Shown here in pieces: positions 43,941 to 53,725 of a stretch of 64,000 bases of DNA. Position numbers and translations under genes: made by a program. Below the pieces are notes generated by a model, which saw only the letters and a program-made list of their open reading frames with translations, was not told the DNA's origin and made no database searches. Location of the stretch: positions 1,995,029 to 2,059,028 of the forward strand of contig JADGEX010000001.1 of assembly GCA_016744135.1 (NCBI GenBank), given 5' to 3'. This stretch comes from Pseudodesulfovibrio sp. Its GTDB lineage: Bacteria; Desulfobacterota; Desulfovibrionia; Desulfovibrionales; Desulfovibrionaceae. Numbering within the stretch: the stretch's first letter is position 1; the number at the start of each line of letters is the position of its first letter.

Positions 43941-45320
43941 TCAACAGAATTCATCACAGACGAATTCATCGAGATCACATGAGGAAGACAGTACACCACT
44001 GGCAATGGCCAATTGCATAAACTCATGAATACGCCCCCGATCAGGACTCAAATCATCAAATGTGACAATTCTTTCTTCAAGAACTTTGGCTGCAAGATCC
44101 CGAGATACGCCGGTATATACGGCCTGGGTCGCGGCACAGTAATCAATATCCGTATGAAGTTTGTCTCTGGCCTGATATAAAATGCGGACATAATCACTCA
44201 CCAGTTCAGGATAAGCATTAAAGAAGTCCTCACGAACGGCAACCACGCAACAGATATGTCCCGGCGCAATCTCCTTGGAACGAATCTGCACATCAGCTCC
44301 GCCTTCACTAACGCACTTCGTACTCCACGGTTCGGCACAAAAAAAGGCGTCTATCAACTGTCGCTTCAAGGAACTGATGACGTAGGAAGGATTGGTATCG
44401 GCAGTACTGACATTGCCCCAATTCCCCGGTTGATCCTGAGCCAACTTGCCGAGCAGGACACGATGCGTGGAATATTTGCCAGGGACGCCCACAAGTTTTC
44501 CCTGCATCTTTTCAACGGAAGTTGTCAGTGAACTCCCATCGTGATGCCCATCCATAATGTATTTGAGCGGTGTCCCGGAATTGCACAACTGCATGGCCAG
44601 AGGTGCCATGATAAATGCCGCGTTGATTGTTCCCTGACGCAAAGCATTGGCAAGCGCGGTCCAAGACAGAAAGCGCTTCATATGAATCCGGGAATTGCGT
44701 CCCATGCCTAGGCGATGGGCTACCATGCCCAGCAAATGATCCGATATGGGAAGATAACCGACCTTGATGGCGGGTTCACTGACATGCTTTTCCAACATAT
44801 TAGAAAGTAATGGGCGAGCACTGTGCAACCGCTTGCGTACGGTTCCTCTTTTCAAGGAAAGGGCGTCAGCGACTTCTCCCACTGAATAGCCGGATTCGAA
44901 ATACAGTTGACAGACATCCCGCAAGGGCGCGGACAATTGAGAAATGGCATGACTTGCCGCAGAACGAAAACACTTGGATTCGTAACTCAATGAAGGGTCA
45001 AAAGACTTCGGGGCAAGAGGTTGAAATCGAGCCAGACCATCCAAAGAAATTTCTCGCCCTCGAACCCGCAACTGACGATGACACTGAGACACGACTATCG
45101 CCCTGAGCCATGCCGGAAAACGATCCACTTCCCGCAGTTGATCCAGCCGTGAATAGGCTATGAGTAAGGACTCTTGAACAACATCTTGTGCTTGATCATC
45201 GGAGCCAAGCATACGGTTGGCATGAGCAAGGATGCCGGGCATCAACCCGGTAATAAGCTCGTTCATCCCGCGAACATTCGTTGGTTCTTCAAAGCATCCC
45301 ATGGTTCGGACGCGCTCCAT
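43941..45320 (-). CDS. ECF-type sigma factor fused to an NrtA/SsuA-like substrate-binding domain
   Basis: The 459-residue protein has an N-terminal sigma-70 region 2 (about residues 18-85, ANRMLGSDDQAQDVVQESLL) and region 4 (about 110-165, GYSVGEVADALSLKRGTVRKRL). From about 170 to the end it is like the periplasmic NMT1/NrtA-type substrate-binding proteins: VGYLPISDHLLGMVA, the AFIMAPLAMQLCNSG motif, LVGVPGKYSTHRVLLG, AFFCAEPWSTKCVSEGG and ERIVTFDDLS. There is no signal peptide, so the domain would sense a small ligand in the cytoplasm and control the sigma part directly. It lies upstream of, and in the same direction as, the FNT operon. A GTG at 45326 is the alternative start. Confidence 0.82.
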   Translation of the reverse strand: MERVRTMGCFEEPTNVRGMNELITGLMPGILAHANRMLGSDDQAQDVVQESLLIAYSRLDQLREVDRFPAWLRAIVVSQCHRQLRVRGREISLDGLARFQPLAPKSFDPSLSYESKCFRSAASHAISQLSAPLRDVCQLYFESGYSVGEVADALSLKRGTVRKRLHSARPLLSNMLEKHVSEPAIKVGYLPISDHLLGMVAHRLGMGRNSRIHMKRFLSWTALANALRQGTINAAFIMAPLAMQLCNSGTPLKYIMDGHHDGSSLTTSVEKMQGKLVGVPGKYSTHRVLLGKLAQDQPGNWGNVSTADTNPSYVISSLKRQLIDAFFCAEPWSTKCVSEGGADVQIRSKEIAPGHICCVVAVREDFFNAYPELVSDYVRILYQARDKLHTDIDYCAATQAVYTGVSRDLAAKVLEERIVTFDDLSPDRGRIHEFMQLAIASGVLSSSCDLDEFVCDEFC

Positions 45321-45585
45321 GTTCACTTGCTCAACTATTCAGACCTATTACGTATAGCGGTATATCAAGAAAACACAATAGTCGAGAAAAAACGGGGAAG
45401 CCAAACCCTCTTTCACTTTTCATGGAAAAGAACACGACATCAAAACAACAGTTTAATATATTATTTTAAATACATAATGCCATAAATTGCATTCTCCAAC
45501 CTCGCATAAAAAATAAAATATATAATATGACTAAAAGGTCTAGATGGATATCTTGAGCGTAAATAAAACTTTAAGGGAGTATCGT

Positions 45586-47646
45586 ATGGCGTTCAAAGAT
45601 CTTTCACTAAGGATAAAAATCGGGGGAAGTGTTTGTCTTATCGTTTCCCTCATCCTCGTGGTGTACACAGCGATTGTCGTCTCAAAGACGCAAACCATTT
45701 CTATCGATTCCGCCAAGGAAATCGCGGATGAGATGGCCAACCGGTATGGCAATCAAGTCAAAAACAACATTGAAAAAGCACTTGATGCCGCTATCACGAC
45801 ATCTGCCATATTCGGAGGCATGGTCAAGGACCGGGATATCATCGATCGCACCATCATCGACGAAGTCCAAAAACAAGTCGCTCTTTCCGATGACACTTTT
45901 TATGGCATTCAGTCCTGCTTCGAGCCAAATGCCTTGGATAACAAAGATGCCGAATTCCATGCGACAGGAGACCCCATGTGGGAACACATGGGTGGTGCTT
46001 ACGGTAACTACTGGTGGAAGGAAGGCGGCACACTAAAAGTCGTTAACCTCACCTCATACGATTATCCGAATACACGCGCATGGTACAAAGGCCCTCGAGA
46101 CAAAGACGGACCGTTCCTGACGGAACCGTATTACACTGAGGTTGCCAAGACGAACATGTCCACCATCAGTGTTCCCATCCGGGAAAACGGCAAGTTCATC
46201 GGTATTGTCGGCATCGACTTTGTTCTAAGTGCTTTCCAAAAAATGGTGGATGGAATTAAACCGATGGAAAGCGGTTACGCCTTCATCGCTTCAAATAAAG
46301 GCTACTGTGTAGCCCACCCGAACAGCAATATCGTGGGGAAAAATATCACCGAAGCTTTCCCGCCCGAATTAAAGACCACGATTCTCTCTTCGCTAGAAAA
46401 CGGCAAGAAGTTTGAGGGCTTTATTGTATCGCCACTAGACAACATGGAATACCTTTTCGAATTACAGCCAATTCTGGTAAACGGAACAGGTTCCCCATGG
46501 TCCATTGGTATCGCCATTCCCAAAGACAAAATATATGAAGATGCCGATGCATTCCTGCAGTTAAGCGTTATCTTGACCATAGCCGCAATCCTTCTGGTTG
46601 TGGTTGTCGTTGTTCTACTCGCAAGGGCCATCACCAGTTCCCTGATCAAGGCCGTCGAATTTGCCAAGGAAATTGCCGCAGGCAATCTCATGGCGCAACT
46701 CGATATCAACCAAAAAGACGAAATTGGTGTCATGGCCTCAACGCTCGCGGAAATGGGTGCAAACCTCAGAAGCGTGGTTGGCGAAGTACGCGGTGTGACC
46801 AATAACGTCGCCTCTGGTTCAGAAGAGCTCTCTTCTACTTCCATCGCGCTGTCGCAAGGCGCAACGGAACAGGCGGCCTCCATTGAGGAAGTTTCTTCCA
46901 GCATGGAAGAAATGGCCTCCAATATCAGCCAGAATGCTGAAAACGCCGCCCAGACACAAACCCTTGCGGACGGCGCTGCCAAGCAGGCAGAAGAAGGCGG
47001 CGAAGCCGTATCCGAAGCCGTCACAGCCATGCGGGAAATCGCTGACAAGATCAGTATCATTGAGGAAATAGCCCGACAGACCAATCTACTCGCCTTGAAC
47101 GCGGCCATTGAAGCAGCCCGCGCAGGCGAACACGGCAAAGGCTTTGCGGTTGTCGCAGCCGAAGTCAGAAAGCTGGCGGAACGCTCAGGTGTCGCAGCAG
47201 GTGAAATCAGCCTGTTGGCAACCGAAAGCGTAGACGTGGCTGACCGTGCAGGCGAACTGCTTGGCAAGTTGGTCCCGGACATCCAACGCACAGCTGAACT
47301 GGTCGAAGAAATCACCACTGCCAGTAACGAACAGAATGCAGGTGCTTCCCAGATCAATACAGCCATTCAGCAACTCGACAGTGTTGTGCAGCAAAACGCC
47401 GCGGCCTCGGAAGAGATGTCTTCGACATCATCCCAGCTGTCCGCTCAGGCAACACAGCTCCAATCCACCGTCTCCTTCTTCAAACTTGATGAAGGCGGTT
47501 ACCAGCAACCCCGACAAGTTGTAGCAACCAGAAAGCCTGCACAAGCGCTGAGCACAACACGGCCTGCTCCTCAGGCCCCAACCCAGAGCACACAAGGTGG
47601 TGTCGCATTGGAAATGAATGAGGACGAAGACTTCGAACGGTTCTAA
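45586..47646 (+). CDS. Methyl-accepting chemotaxis protein with Cache sensor domain
   Basis: The 686-residue protein has a membrane segment at residues about 12-32, a periplasmic double-Cache domain (about 35-330) with [20 protein letters not shown] and [19 protein letters not shown], a second membrane segment, a HAMP domain and a long cytoplasmic coiled coil with the strictly conserved hairpin [20 protein letters not shown] and its flanks. The C terminus ends DFERF after a linker, which may be a CheR-binding tail. It reports an unknown small ligand to the flagellar system. The start at 45586 follows AAGGGAG. It is a single-gene unit. Confidence 0.95.
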   Translation: MAFKDLSLRIKIGGSVCLIVSLILVVYTAIVVSKTQTISIDSAKEIADEMANRYGNQVKNNIEKALDAAITTSAIFGGMVKDRDIIDRTIIDEVQKQVALSDDTFYGIQSCFEPNALDNKDAEFHATGDPMWEHMGGAYGNYWWKEGGTLKVVNLTSYDYPNTRAWYKGPRDKDGPFLTEPYYTEVAKTNMSTISVPIRENGKFIGIVGIDFVLSAFQKMVDGIKPMESGYAFIASNKGYCVAHPNSNIVGKNITEAFPPELKTTILSSLENGKKFEGFIVSPLDNMEYLFELQPILVNGTGSPWSIGIAIPKDKIYEDADAFLQLSVILTIAAILLVVVVVVLLARAITSSLIKAVEFAKEIAAGNLMAQLDINQKDEIGVMASTLAEMGANLRSVVGEVRGVTNNVASGSEELSSTSIALSQGATEQAASIEEVSSSMEEMASNISQNAENAAQTQTLADGAAKQAEEGGEAVSEAVTAMREIADKISIIEEIARQTNLLALNAAIEAARAGEHGKGFAVVAAEVRKLAERSGVAAGEISLLATESVDVADRAGELLGKLVPDIQRTAELVEEITTASNEQNAGASQINTAIQQLDSVVQQNAAASEEMSSTSSQLSAQATQLQSTVSFFKLDEGGYQQPRQVVATRKPAQALSTTRPAPQAPTQSTQGGVALEMNEDEDFERF

Positions 47647-47652
47647 CAACAA

Positions 47653-47690
47653 AGAGCCGGATACCATCAATGATATCCGGCTCTCTTCCA
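47653..47690 (+). terminator. Terminator of the chemoreceptor gene
   Basis: AGAGCCGGATA (47653-47663) pairs with TATCCGGCTCT (47674-47684). Confidence 0.8.
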
Positions 47691-47744
47691 ACGGATTCAA
47701 TTCTTTGGATGCTGAGACTCCCCGGCATACAGAGAACAACGAAA

Positions 47745-47775
47745 AAGGCCCCTGCCAAAACAGGGGCCTTTTATT
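47745..47775. terminator. Bidirectional terminator
   Basis: AAGGCCCCTG (47745-47754) pairs with CAGGGGCCTT (47761-47770). T-rich runs follow on both sides. It ends the leftward cytochrome operon. Confidence 0.85.
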
Positions 47776-47792
47776 TTCAGAGATAAACCCGA

Positions 47793-48437
47793 TTATGCCT
47801 TCTTTTCCCATTCCTCTACTTCAAAGCCCTCGGGAACTTCTTCCCAACCGGAGAACATGGCCGCAATATGCGCGGTGACAGAGTGTCCGGTGGTCGTCAT
47901 GTAAACGTGAACAATGAGGAAGATAAGGATAAAAAACCCGCCAATCAAATGCAACAAACCTATCACTTCAAGTGAGAGGAATGACAACCCCCAATTGGCC
48001 CAATCGTTGTATCCCCAGTATAGGAAACCGGTCACCATCTGGAATGGCAACAGCATGGCCGTCAATGCCAGATAGGTCAGTCGTTGCATGGGATTATGCT
48101 TTGCGCTCTTGGACTTGTGCACAGGGTGCTCTTCTCCCTTGAAGATGCCTGATCCATAATACATGGCCACCTCGAAAAGCTTCTTAGTGGTCGGAATGTA
48201 TTGTTTGTATTCGTGGGTTACGAACATCCAAAAAGCAAAGAAGAAGAACATGCCGAGCCACAGCAGCCCCAAGGTGTTGTGCAGATCAACCGCCCCCATA
48301 AAACCAAACAGCTCAAACGTGCCATGCACTTCAAAACCAGTGGCCAGAAGCAGAATAATCATGATGGCCTGAAACCAGTGCCAGAAACGCTCAAACTTGG
48401 AATACAGGTATATTTTTTTCATTGATTGTTGACTCAT
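47793..48437 (-). CDS. Cytochrome b561-type membrane subunit
   Basis: The 214-residue protein has four to five membrane segments with conserved histidines (FERFWHWFQAIMII, AVDLHNTLGLLWLGM, LLHLIGGFFILIFLIVHVYMTTTGH) like the di-haem b-type subunit of thiosulfate reductases and related enzymes. It would take electrons from menaquinol and give them to the octahaem cytochrome encoded 4 bases upstream. The ribosome site AGGAGGA precedes the ATG at 48437. It is the last gene of that operon. Confidence 0.85.
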   Translation of the reverse strand: MSQQSMKKIYLYSKFERFWHWFQAIMIILLLATGFEVHGTFELFGFMGAVDLHNTLGLLWLGMFFFFAFWMFVTHEYKQYIPTTKKLFEVAMYYGSGIFKGEEHPVHKSKSAKHNPMQRLTYLALTAMLLPFQMVTGFLYWGYNDWANWGLSFLSLEVIGLLHLIGGFFILIFLIVHVYMTTTGHSVTAHIAAMFSGWEEVPEGFEVEEWEKKA

Positions 48438-48440
48438 GAA

Positions 48441-50162
48441 CTAATCCTCCTTCCTTCTGAGACCGGAGACAAAGCGCATAATACCATGAATGATAACAGC
48501 CAATAATGCGGCTCCTGCGCCAAACCACCCTGCGGAATCTACAAGCTGATACTTGTCCCGACCCGGCATATAGAATCCCGTCAGGTCCTTGAGTCGCCCT
48601 TCAGGATTATGGCACTGGGCGCACTTCAACGCGTTCTCGCGGGGCGCAACCATATGCGTGGTCGGAAAGGCGTATGTCGTCTCCACAAACCCAAATTCTC
48701 CACTGTACGTCTGTCCGGCATACTTCATACCCACTTCAATGGCCTTTTCCCAATCAAACTCCTTCCAGTATGCAGTCTTGTCCTTCTTGTCGAAGGGGAA
48801 GAGATGCGGAATGACCATGGTCTTGTTGACCTTGTCATATGGAGACATGGCCCGATGCACTTTGAACGGCATGATGCGGGAATTCGGGTCTTTCCTGTCG
48901 CCATTTGGCCGGTTCAGCCAAACTTCTTCGGTAGGATCAATGGCATCTTCCGTGGTGACGTGATCCATGGTTCCGTCGAACCAATAATATTCAGGTACAA
49001 CATCCTTTTCCCAAACAAACTCCCCTTTCTTCTTCAGGAAGACAGGCTTGCCATCTGGTCCCTTGATCTTGGCTTTGCCGTCCATAAGTTGCCCTGCCTT
49101 GGACCAATCCCACCACATTTTGGTGGATTGGGCACGAGCAAATTCAGGAATATGGCATGACTGACACGCCACCTTGTCGGTATGATCATTCAACTTGGAG
49201 AACATACCACCGCTCATGTGGGGCTGACTGCCGTGGCAGGATTCACACATGATTTTGTCGCCAAGGTCATCCTGAAGCAGACTCTTGCGTTCCAAAGCCG
49301 CAGGCTTCTCATAAATACGCCCGGCGACATGGTGGTTGCGTGTAGTGTGACAACGGGTACAGGCAAAGTCCTGACCGCCGGACTCCTTGGTCCCCATATG
49401 GACATCGAGATTCTTGTCAGGTTTGACCAAGGAGGAATCAAGATCGCCGTGCTTGACCGCATCAGCCCCACCACCAAAGAAATGGCAGGAACCGCAGTTC
49501 TTGCGTTCCGGACGGCCAACGGATTGGGCAACCTTGGCCCAGTCAGGTGCATAATAGGTCTTGCCGTTTGATTTGAAGACCACGCCCTTCTGCGTACCCG
49601 GATTTTCCGGGTCCTCGACATATTTGGCGGGATAACCCGCACCGGACGGAAACTTTTTGTAGGTTCCGGTTTTTTCGTGACAGACAAGACAGTCGACTTT
49701 CTCCTGAGAAGTAAAATCAAAACTGTTGTCCTTCCATCCATAACCGGCATGACATGATGTGCAACGAGCCTCGTTGCTTGCGGTGTTTATTCAAAAATTG
49801 TTGACGGATATTCCGCCCTTGCCGAACTTTGCCGGATTTCCGGCTTCGTCTTCATCCCGCCATGTCCAATGAATGGTCTGATGAAACTGCAAAGCCGCCT
49901 TGTTATGACAACCGAGGCAGGCTTGCGTGACCTCTTCAGGTCGCATGGTCTTTTGTTTTTCCGGATCAAATTGCAGTTGTGCGAACTTGCTGTGATCAGC
50001 CGTGATAGTCTGAATAAGCGGTTTCGCCTTGGTCGCCTGAATGGCCAATTTTCTGCCCGGCGCGTTCTCGTGCTCCACTGCGGCCCATGCGCTCCCGGCA
50101 TAAACCATCACGAACAACACCGCCAGGACCGTCAACAGCCATCGCCGATTGCAAATGGTCAT
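48441..50162 (-). CDS. Octahaem c-type cytochrome (tetrathionate reductase family), possible selenoprotein with in-frame TGA
   Basis: Reading left from 50162 the frame has a signal peptide (WLLTVLAVLFVMVYAGSAWA), CLGCH, then ISVNNF-TGA-INTASNEARC. With the TGA (49793-49791) read as an amino acid, the same frame runs on without another stop to 48441, 573 residues in all. Eight CXXCH motifs then result: CLGCH, CTSCH, CLVCH, CGSCH, CTRCH, CESCH, CQSCH and CAQCH, and the VKHGDLDSSLVKPD region and C-terminal membrane segment fit the Otr family. From memory, family members carry Cys at the TGA position, so selenocysteine 124 is proposed; a hairpin of SECIS type follows. It is followed by the cytochrome b gene. 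The ribosome site is AGGAGG. Substrate (tetrathionate, or nitrite/hydroxylamine as in Otr) is not known. A real nonsense mutation or sequencing error remains possible. Confidence 0.75.
49761..49793 (-). promoter_or_regulatory. Candidate bacterial SECIS element after the in-frame TGA
   Basis: Thirteen bases after the TGA (49793-49791) the minus-strand RNA has GCAACGA (49777-49771), loop GGC, then TCGTTGC (49767-49761), a perfect 7-bp stem. The apical loop begins about 20 bases after the TGA and opens with G, which fits known bacterial SECIS spacing and loop rules. Confidence 0.55.
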
Positions 50163-50285
50163 GTTCTAACCTCCTGTTACTCTCGGTACCCCTCCCCGGA
50201 GGCCCATGCGCTCCGGAAAAAACTTTCATCTGTCTATATGTGCATGTTTTCATGTTTGATGTCCATATTTCATGAAATCGATCAA

Positions 50286-51293
50286 TCATCCCTTCACCGG
50301 GACTGTAACAGCACCTTGCATGGACTCGGCTTGTGAATCGCCAAAGATTTTCGGAGTGAAGCGGACGTACCAAGCAGCTGACTGAACCTGAATGACATAC
50401 GCCATGGCTATAACCAGCGCGGCATCAGACCCTTTTGTGCCAAAGGCATTAATGGCAATTGCCAATGCAATGGAAAGATTACGCATGACCGAGCCATAAA
50501 CCAATGCAATAGCATCACCACGCGACAAGAAGAACTTGCCCACCACGGTACTCAAAACAAAATTCACGCCGTAAATAATCACGAGCGGGACAAGGATATC
50601 GAGCAGTACTTCGGGAGCCGAGGCAATAGTCTTTGCCTTGAGAGCCAAGGCCACAAACACGATACCGAGAACGCCCAGCGTGGAAAAAGCCGGGAACTTC
50701 GGCCCGATTTCTTTCTGGAATAATCCTTGACCATAACGGCTCACCAGAAACCATTGAGTAAGAAAACCCAAAACCATGGGCAAAAACACAATGAAAACAA
50801 TCTGCCTGAATACGGCCAAGAGACTTATATCGATGGTCGTCCCCATGAAGGCCTGCACATAAAAGGGTGTAGCCAAAGACCCCAGAATCAGACCTATAAC
50901 AGTCATTTTAATGGCAGCAGACATGTTCCCCTTGGCAAAACCGGTCCACGAAATGGTCATACCACTCGTGGGTACCAGTCCGGCCAAGAGCAGACCGAGG
51001 GCCATGTATGGATTGTCTTTAAAAAAGAGGAGGCCAACGCCAAAGGCAAGGAAGGGAATCAGCCCGAAATTAATGAGCTGAGTAAGTATTTGCGCCTTGA
51101 CGTCGCCCCCCTCAAAAACCTTCCTGATCTTGAGTGTGACCATCATGGGATAAACCATGAGGAAGGTGAATGGAACGATCATGGATTTAAGCCAGCCGGT
51201 ATCGGCGGACACTCCGTAAACAAACCCTGCCACCATCATCACAGGGATGACGACAACAAGATTTTTAGATATTTTCTGAAGCAATGCGAACAT
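50286..51293 (-). CDS. BASS/ACR3-type membrane transporter
   Basis: The 335-residue protein has ten hydrophobic segments and motifs of the bile acid:sodium symporter/arsenite exporter superfamily: GLLLAGLVPTSGMTISWTGFAKGN and YGSVMRNLSIALAIAINAFG. The region that in ACR3 holds a conserved Cys is PTSGMT here, so arsenite export is doubtful and a BASS-type role (organic anion or sulfur compound) is possible. The start at 51293 follows GCGAGGA; the frame extends to 51314. A small zinc-ribbon gene is just upstream. Confidence 0.75.
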   Translation of the reverse strand: MFALLQKISKNLVVVIPVMMVAGFVYGVSADTGWLKSMIVPFTFLMVYPMMVTLKIRKVFEGGDVKAQILTQLINFGLIPFLAFGVGLLFFKDNPYMALGLLLAGLVPTSGMTISWTGFAKGNMSAAIKMTVIGLILGSLATPFYVQAFMGTTIDISLLAVFRQIVFIVFLPMVLGFLTQWFLVSRYGQGLFQKEIGPKFPAFSTLGVLGIVFVALALKAKTIASAPEVLLDILVPLVIIYGVNFVLSTVVGKFFLSRGDAIALVYGSVMRNLSIALAIAINAFGTKGSDAALVIAMAYVIQVQSAAWYVRFTPKIFGDSQAESMQGAVTVPVKG

Positions 51294-51314
51294 GAATATT
51301 CCTCGCTTGGACAA

Positions 51315-51533
51315 TCAATCCTGACCGGAGTCGCCCATTTCGGTTTCACGGCACTCGGGGTCGGAACAACACGGAGCCTCACCGTCACGGTACACAACCA
51401 CTCCGTTACGCACCGGCTCTACGATGAACCGTCTGGTACAATCAGAGCAATTGACGTAGAAAGGACGGTAGTCGCTGTATTCAGCGGTTTCCTGACCAAC
51501 AGAACAATACGGACAATGAACGTGGGCACTCAT
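51315..51533 (-). CDS. Small Cys-rich zinc-ribbon-like protein
   Basis: The 72-residue protein has CPYC near the N terminus, CSDC about 25 residues later, and CCSDPEC near the end. These pairs would bind zinc. No named family was recognised. The ribosome site AAGGAGG precedes the ATG; it ends 21 bases before the transporter gene start, so they are co-transcribed. Confidence 0.7.
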   Translation of the reverse strand: MSAHVHCPYCSVGQETAEYSDYRPFYVNCSDCTRRFIVEPVRNGVVVYRDGEAPCCSDPECRETEMGDSGQD

Positions 51534-51595
51534 GACGACCTCCTTGATATGTCTCAGTGTCGCCCTTAAAATAGACCGATCCAGAATATGCGGCA

Positions 51596-51609
51596 TTGAT
51601 CTCGATCAA
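51596..51609. promoter_or_regulatory. FNR/CRP-type operator
   Basis: TTGATCTCGATCAA is a perfect TTGAT-N4-ATCAA palindrome. It lies between the divergent zinc-ribbon/transporter unit (51533) and the Crp/Fnr-family gene (51636), 26 bases before the latter. Autoregulation is likely. Confidence 0.65.
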
Positions 51610-51635
51610 CACAAACGACTTTTTCAGGATTTTTG

Positions 51636-52289
51636 ATGAAAAAAAATGAACTCAAGGACGCAATCCGGGATTTTCCGGTATTTGCCAAACTCAAGGAAGA
51701 GCAGCTCGACCGACTGGCTTCACATGCAGAAATCATGGAATTCCCCAGAAAATCACTATTCTTCAGTGAAGACAAATCCGCTCAGGGCATGCATGTACTG
51801 CTCTCGGGACAGGTGAAGCTGTTCAAGCTATCCGAAGACGGCAAAGAACAGACCATCTTTGTCTTCGGGCCAGGAGAGCCGTTCTGTCTCTGCTCCACGT
51901 TTTCCGATGGCAAGCTTCCCGCCAATCTCGGAGCATTGGAAGACAGTAAAGTCCTGTACATAAACCCGGATGAATTCGAACTGTTGGTCCGGGAAGACCC
52001 ATCCATTCTGCTCGTCATGATGCGGGTCATGTCCCGTCGCCTGAAAGAAGCCATGGACATGATCGATTCCCTGTCACTCAAGCAGGTGCCGTCCCGATTG
52101 ATGGCCTACTTCGAAAGCCGTCATCAGGAAGGACGCGTCACGCTTGATCTGTCGTATCGGGAACTCGCCAAGATCATCGGCATCACTCCGGAGGCTCTCT
52201 CACGAACCCTACATAAAATGGTTGACGACGAGCTGATCGCCATGGATGGACCAGACATAGTGCTTACAGGTACAGACAAAACAGACTGA
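51636..52289 (+). CDS. Crp/Fnr-family transcriptional regulator
   Basis: The 217-residue protein has a cyclic-nucleotide-binding-like beta-roll (about residues 15-130, [22 protein letters not shown]) and a C-terminal winged HTH ([22 protein letters not shown]). It lacks the N-terminal cysteines of FNR, so it is not an iron-sulfur sensor of that kind; a haem or other cofactor is possible. The start at 51636 has CAGGA upstream; TTG at 51633 is the other option. A perfect palindromic site lies between it and the divergent transporter unit, which it may control, perhaps together with the octahaem operon. Confidence 0.9.
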   Translation: MKKNELKDAIRDFPVFAKLKEEQLDRLASHAEIMEFPRKSLFFSEDKSAQGMHVLLSGQVKLFKLSEDGKEQTIFVFGPGEPFCLCSTFSDGKLPANLGALEDSKVLYINPDEFELLVREDPSILLVMMRVMSRRLKEAMDMIDSLSLKQVPSRLMAYFESRHQEGRVTLDLSYRELAKIIGITPEALSRTLHKMVDDELIAMDGPDIVLTGTDKTD

Positions 52290-52330
52290 ACATCATAGAG
52301 TGTTATCAGTACCAATCAGAGGAGGGGACC

Positions 52331-53725
52331 ATGACCGAATTCAGAACGGAAACAGACAGCCTCGGACCGATTGACGTTCCGGCCAATGCATTATGGGGAG
52401 CGCAGACACAACGCGCCCTGACCCTTTTTCGGATTGGAAACGAACGTATGCCGCAGGAAATGATCGTCCCATACGCCATTCTCAAAAAGGCATGCGCGCT
52501 CGCCAACCATAAAAAAAAGCACCTCGACACAAAAACCAAAGACTTGATCGCGCGAGTCTGTGACGAAATCATCGATGGACAACATCACGACATGTTCCCG
52601 CTTCCGGTCTGGATTTCCGGGTCCGGCACCCAATACAACATGAACGTCAACGAGGTCATAGCCAACCGGTGTTCTCAACTTGCCGAGCACCCCCTCGGGT
52701 CCAAGGACCCGGTCCATCCCAACGACCACGTCAACAAAAGTCAATCAACTAACGATAACTTTCCGTCAGCCATGTATATGGCTGTTGCTATTCAAACTTT
52801 TTTGAAACTGCTTCCATCACTTCGTATTCTGAAAGACACATTTTTCACCAAGTCAAAAGAGTGGAAAGACCTCGTCAAAATAGGCCGCACCCACATGCAG
52901 GACGCGACTCCTTTGACACTGGGGCAGGAGTTTTCAGGATTCGGAACTATCCTCAAAGAAACCCTTTACAGACTCGATAACGCTTTGGGTGAAGTCTACT
53001 CCCTGCCACTGGGCGGCACCGCCGTTGGAACGGGTATCAACACCCATCACGGATTTGATGAAGACGCCATTTACTTCATCGCCAAATTGACCGGACAACC
53101 ATTTATTCCCGCAAGCAACAAATTCGCCTATCAAGGAAACCACGACGCGCTCGTACAATTTTCAGCCACCCTGAAAACCTTGGCCGTCGCCCTGAACAAA
53201 ATTGCGAACGACATTCGGCTGCTAGCCTGCGGCCCCCGTACAGGTATTGCCGAGTTGATACTCCCGGCCAACGAACCCGGCTCGTCCATCATGCCGGGCA
53301 AGGTCAACCCGACACAGTGCGAAGCCCTGACCATGATTGCCATGCAGGTAATCGCCAATGACGCAGCCGTAACCATGGGCGGCACAAGCGGCGCGCTCCA
53401 GATGAACGCATACAAACCGCTTATTATCCGCAACGTGCTCCATTCCATCCGGTTGCTGACTGATGGCATGCGCAGCTTTCGTAAGCACCTGCTGGAAGGT
53501 TTGGAGCCGAACCGAGAACGCATTGAATCCAATCTCGAACAATCCCTGATGCTGGTCACGGCACTGGCCCCGACTCTCGGCTATGAAAAGGCGGCGTCCA
53601 TCGCGCATCATGCCCATGAGACCGGACAGACACTCAAGGAAGCCGCTCTGGAACTCGGCTTGATCAGCGAGCAGGAATTCGACCTTCTCGTGGTGCCAGA
53701 CAACATGGTCGGTCCAAAAGACTAG
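52331..53725 (+). CDS. fumC: Class II fumarate hydratase FumC
   Basis: The 464-residue protein is close to E. coli FumC in length and motifs: [52 protein letters not shown] and the superfamily signature [15 protein letters not shown]. The C-terminal end VVPDNMVGP also fits fumarase rather than aspartate ammonia-lyase. It interconverts fumarate and malate. The ribosome site GAGGAGG precedes the ATG. It overlaps the convergent LysE-type gene by 4 bases. Confidence 0.94.
   Translation: MTEFRTETDSLGPIDVPANALWGAQTQRALTLFRIGNERMPQEMIVPYAILKKACALANHKKKHLDTKTKDLIARVCDEIIDGQHHDMFPLPVWISGSGTQYNMNVNEVIANRCSQLAEHPLGSKDPVHPNDHVNKSQSTNDNFPSAMYMAVAIQTFLKLLPSLRILKDTFFTKSKEWKDLVKIGRTHMQDATPLTLGQEFSGFGTILKETLYRLDNALGEVYSLPLGGTAVGTGINTHHGFDEDAIYFIAKLTGQPFIPASNKFAYQGNHDALVQFSATLKTLAVALNKIANDIRLLACGPRTGIAELILPANEPGSSIMPGKVNPTQCEALTMIAMQVIANDAAVTMGGTSGALQMNAYKPLIIRNVLHSIRLLTDGMRSFRKHLLEGLEPNRERIESNLEQSLMLVTALAPTLGYEKAASIAHHAHETGQTLKEAALELGLISEQEFDLLVVPDNMVGPKD

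Noticed and set aside
46302..47366. 354-codon minus-strand frame in the chemoreceptor gene
   Set aside because: Ser/Ala/Met-rich antisense product of the highly conserved receptor coding region; no start signal.
49791..49793. Treating the octahaem gene as two separate genes or as a simple pseudogene
   Set aside because: The frame is unbroken apart from one TGA, all haem motifs are intact on both sides, the second part has no signal peptide or ribosome site, and the operon partner is intact. Nonsense mutation is kept only as the alternative.
50286..51293. Naming the transporter as an arsenite exporter (ACR3)
   Set aside because: The conserved Cys region of ACR3 reads PTSGMT here and there is no ars gene nearby, so only the superfamily is given.
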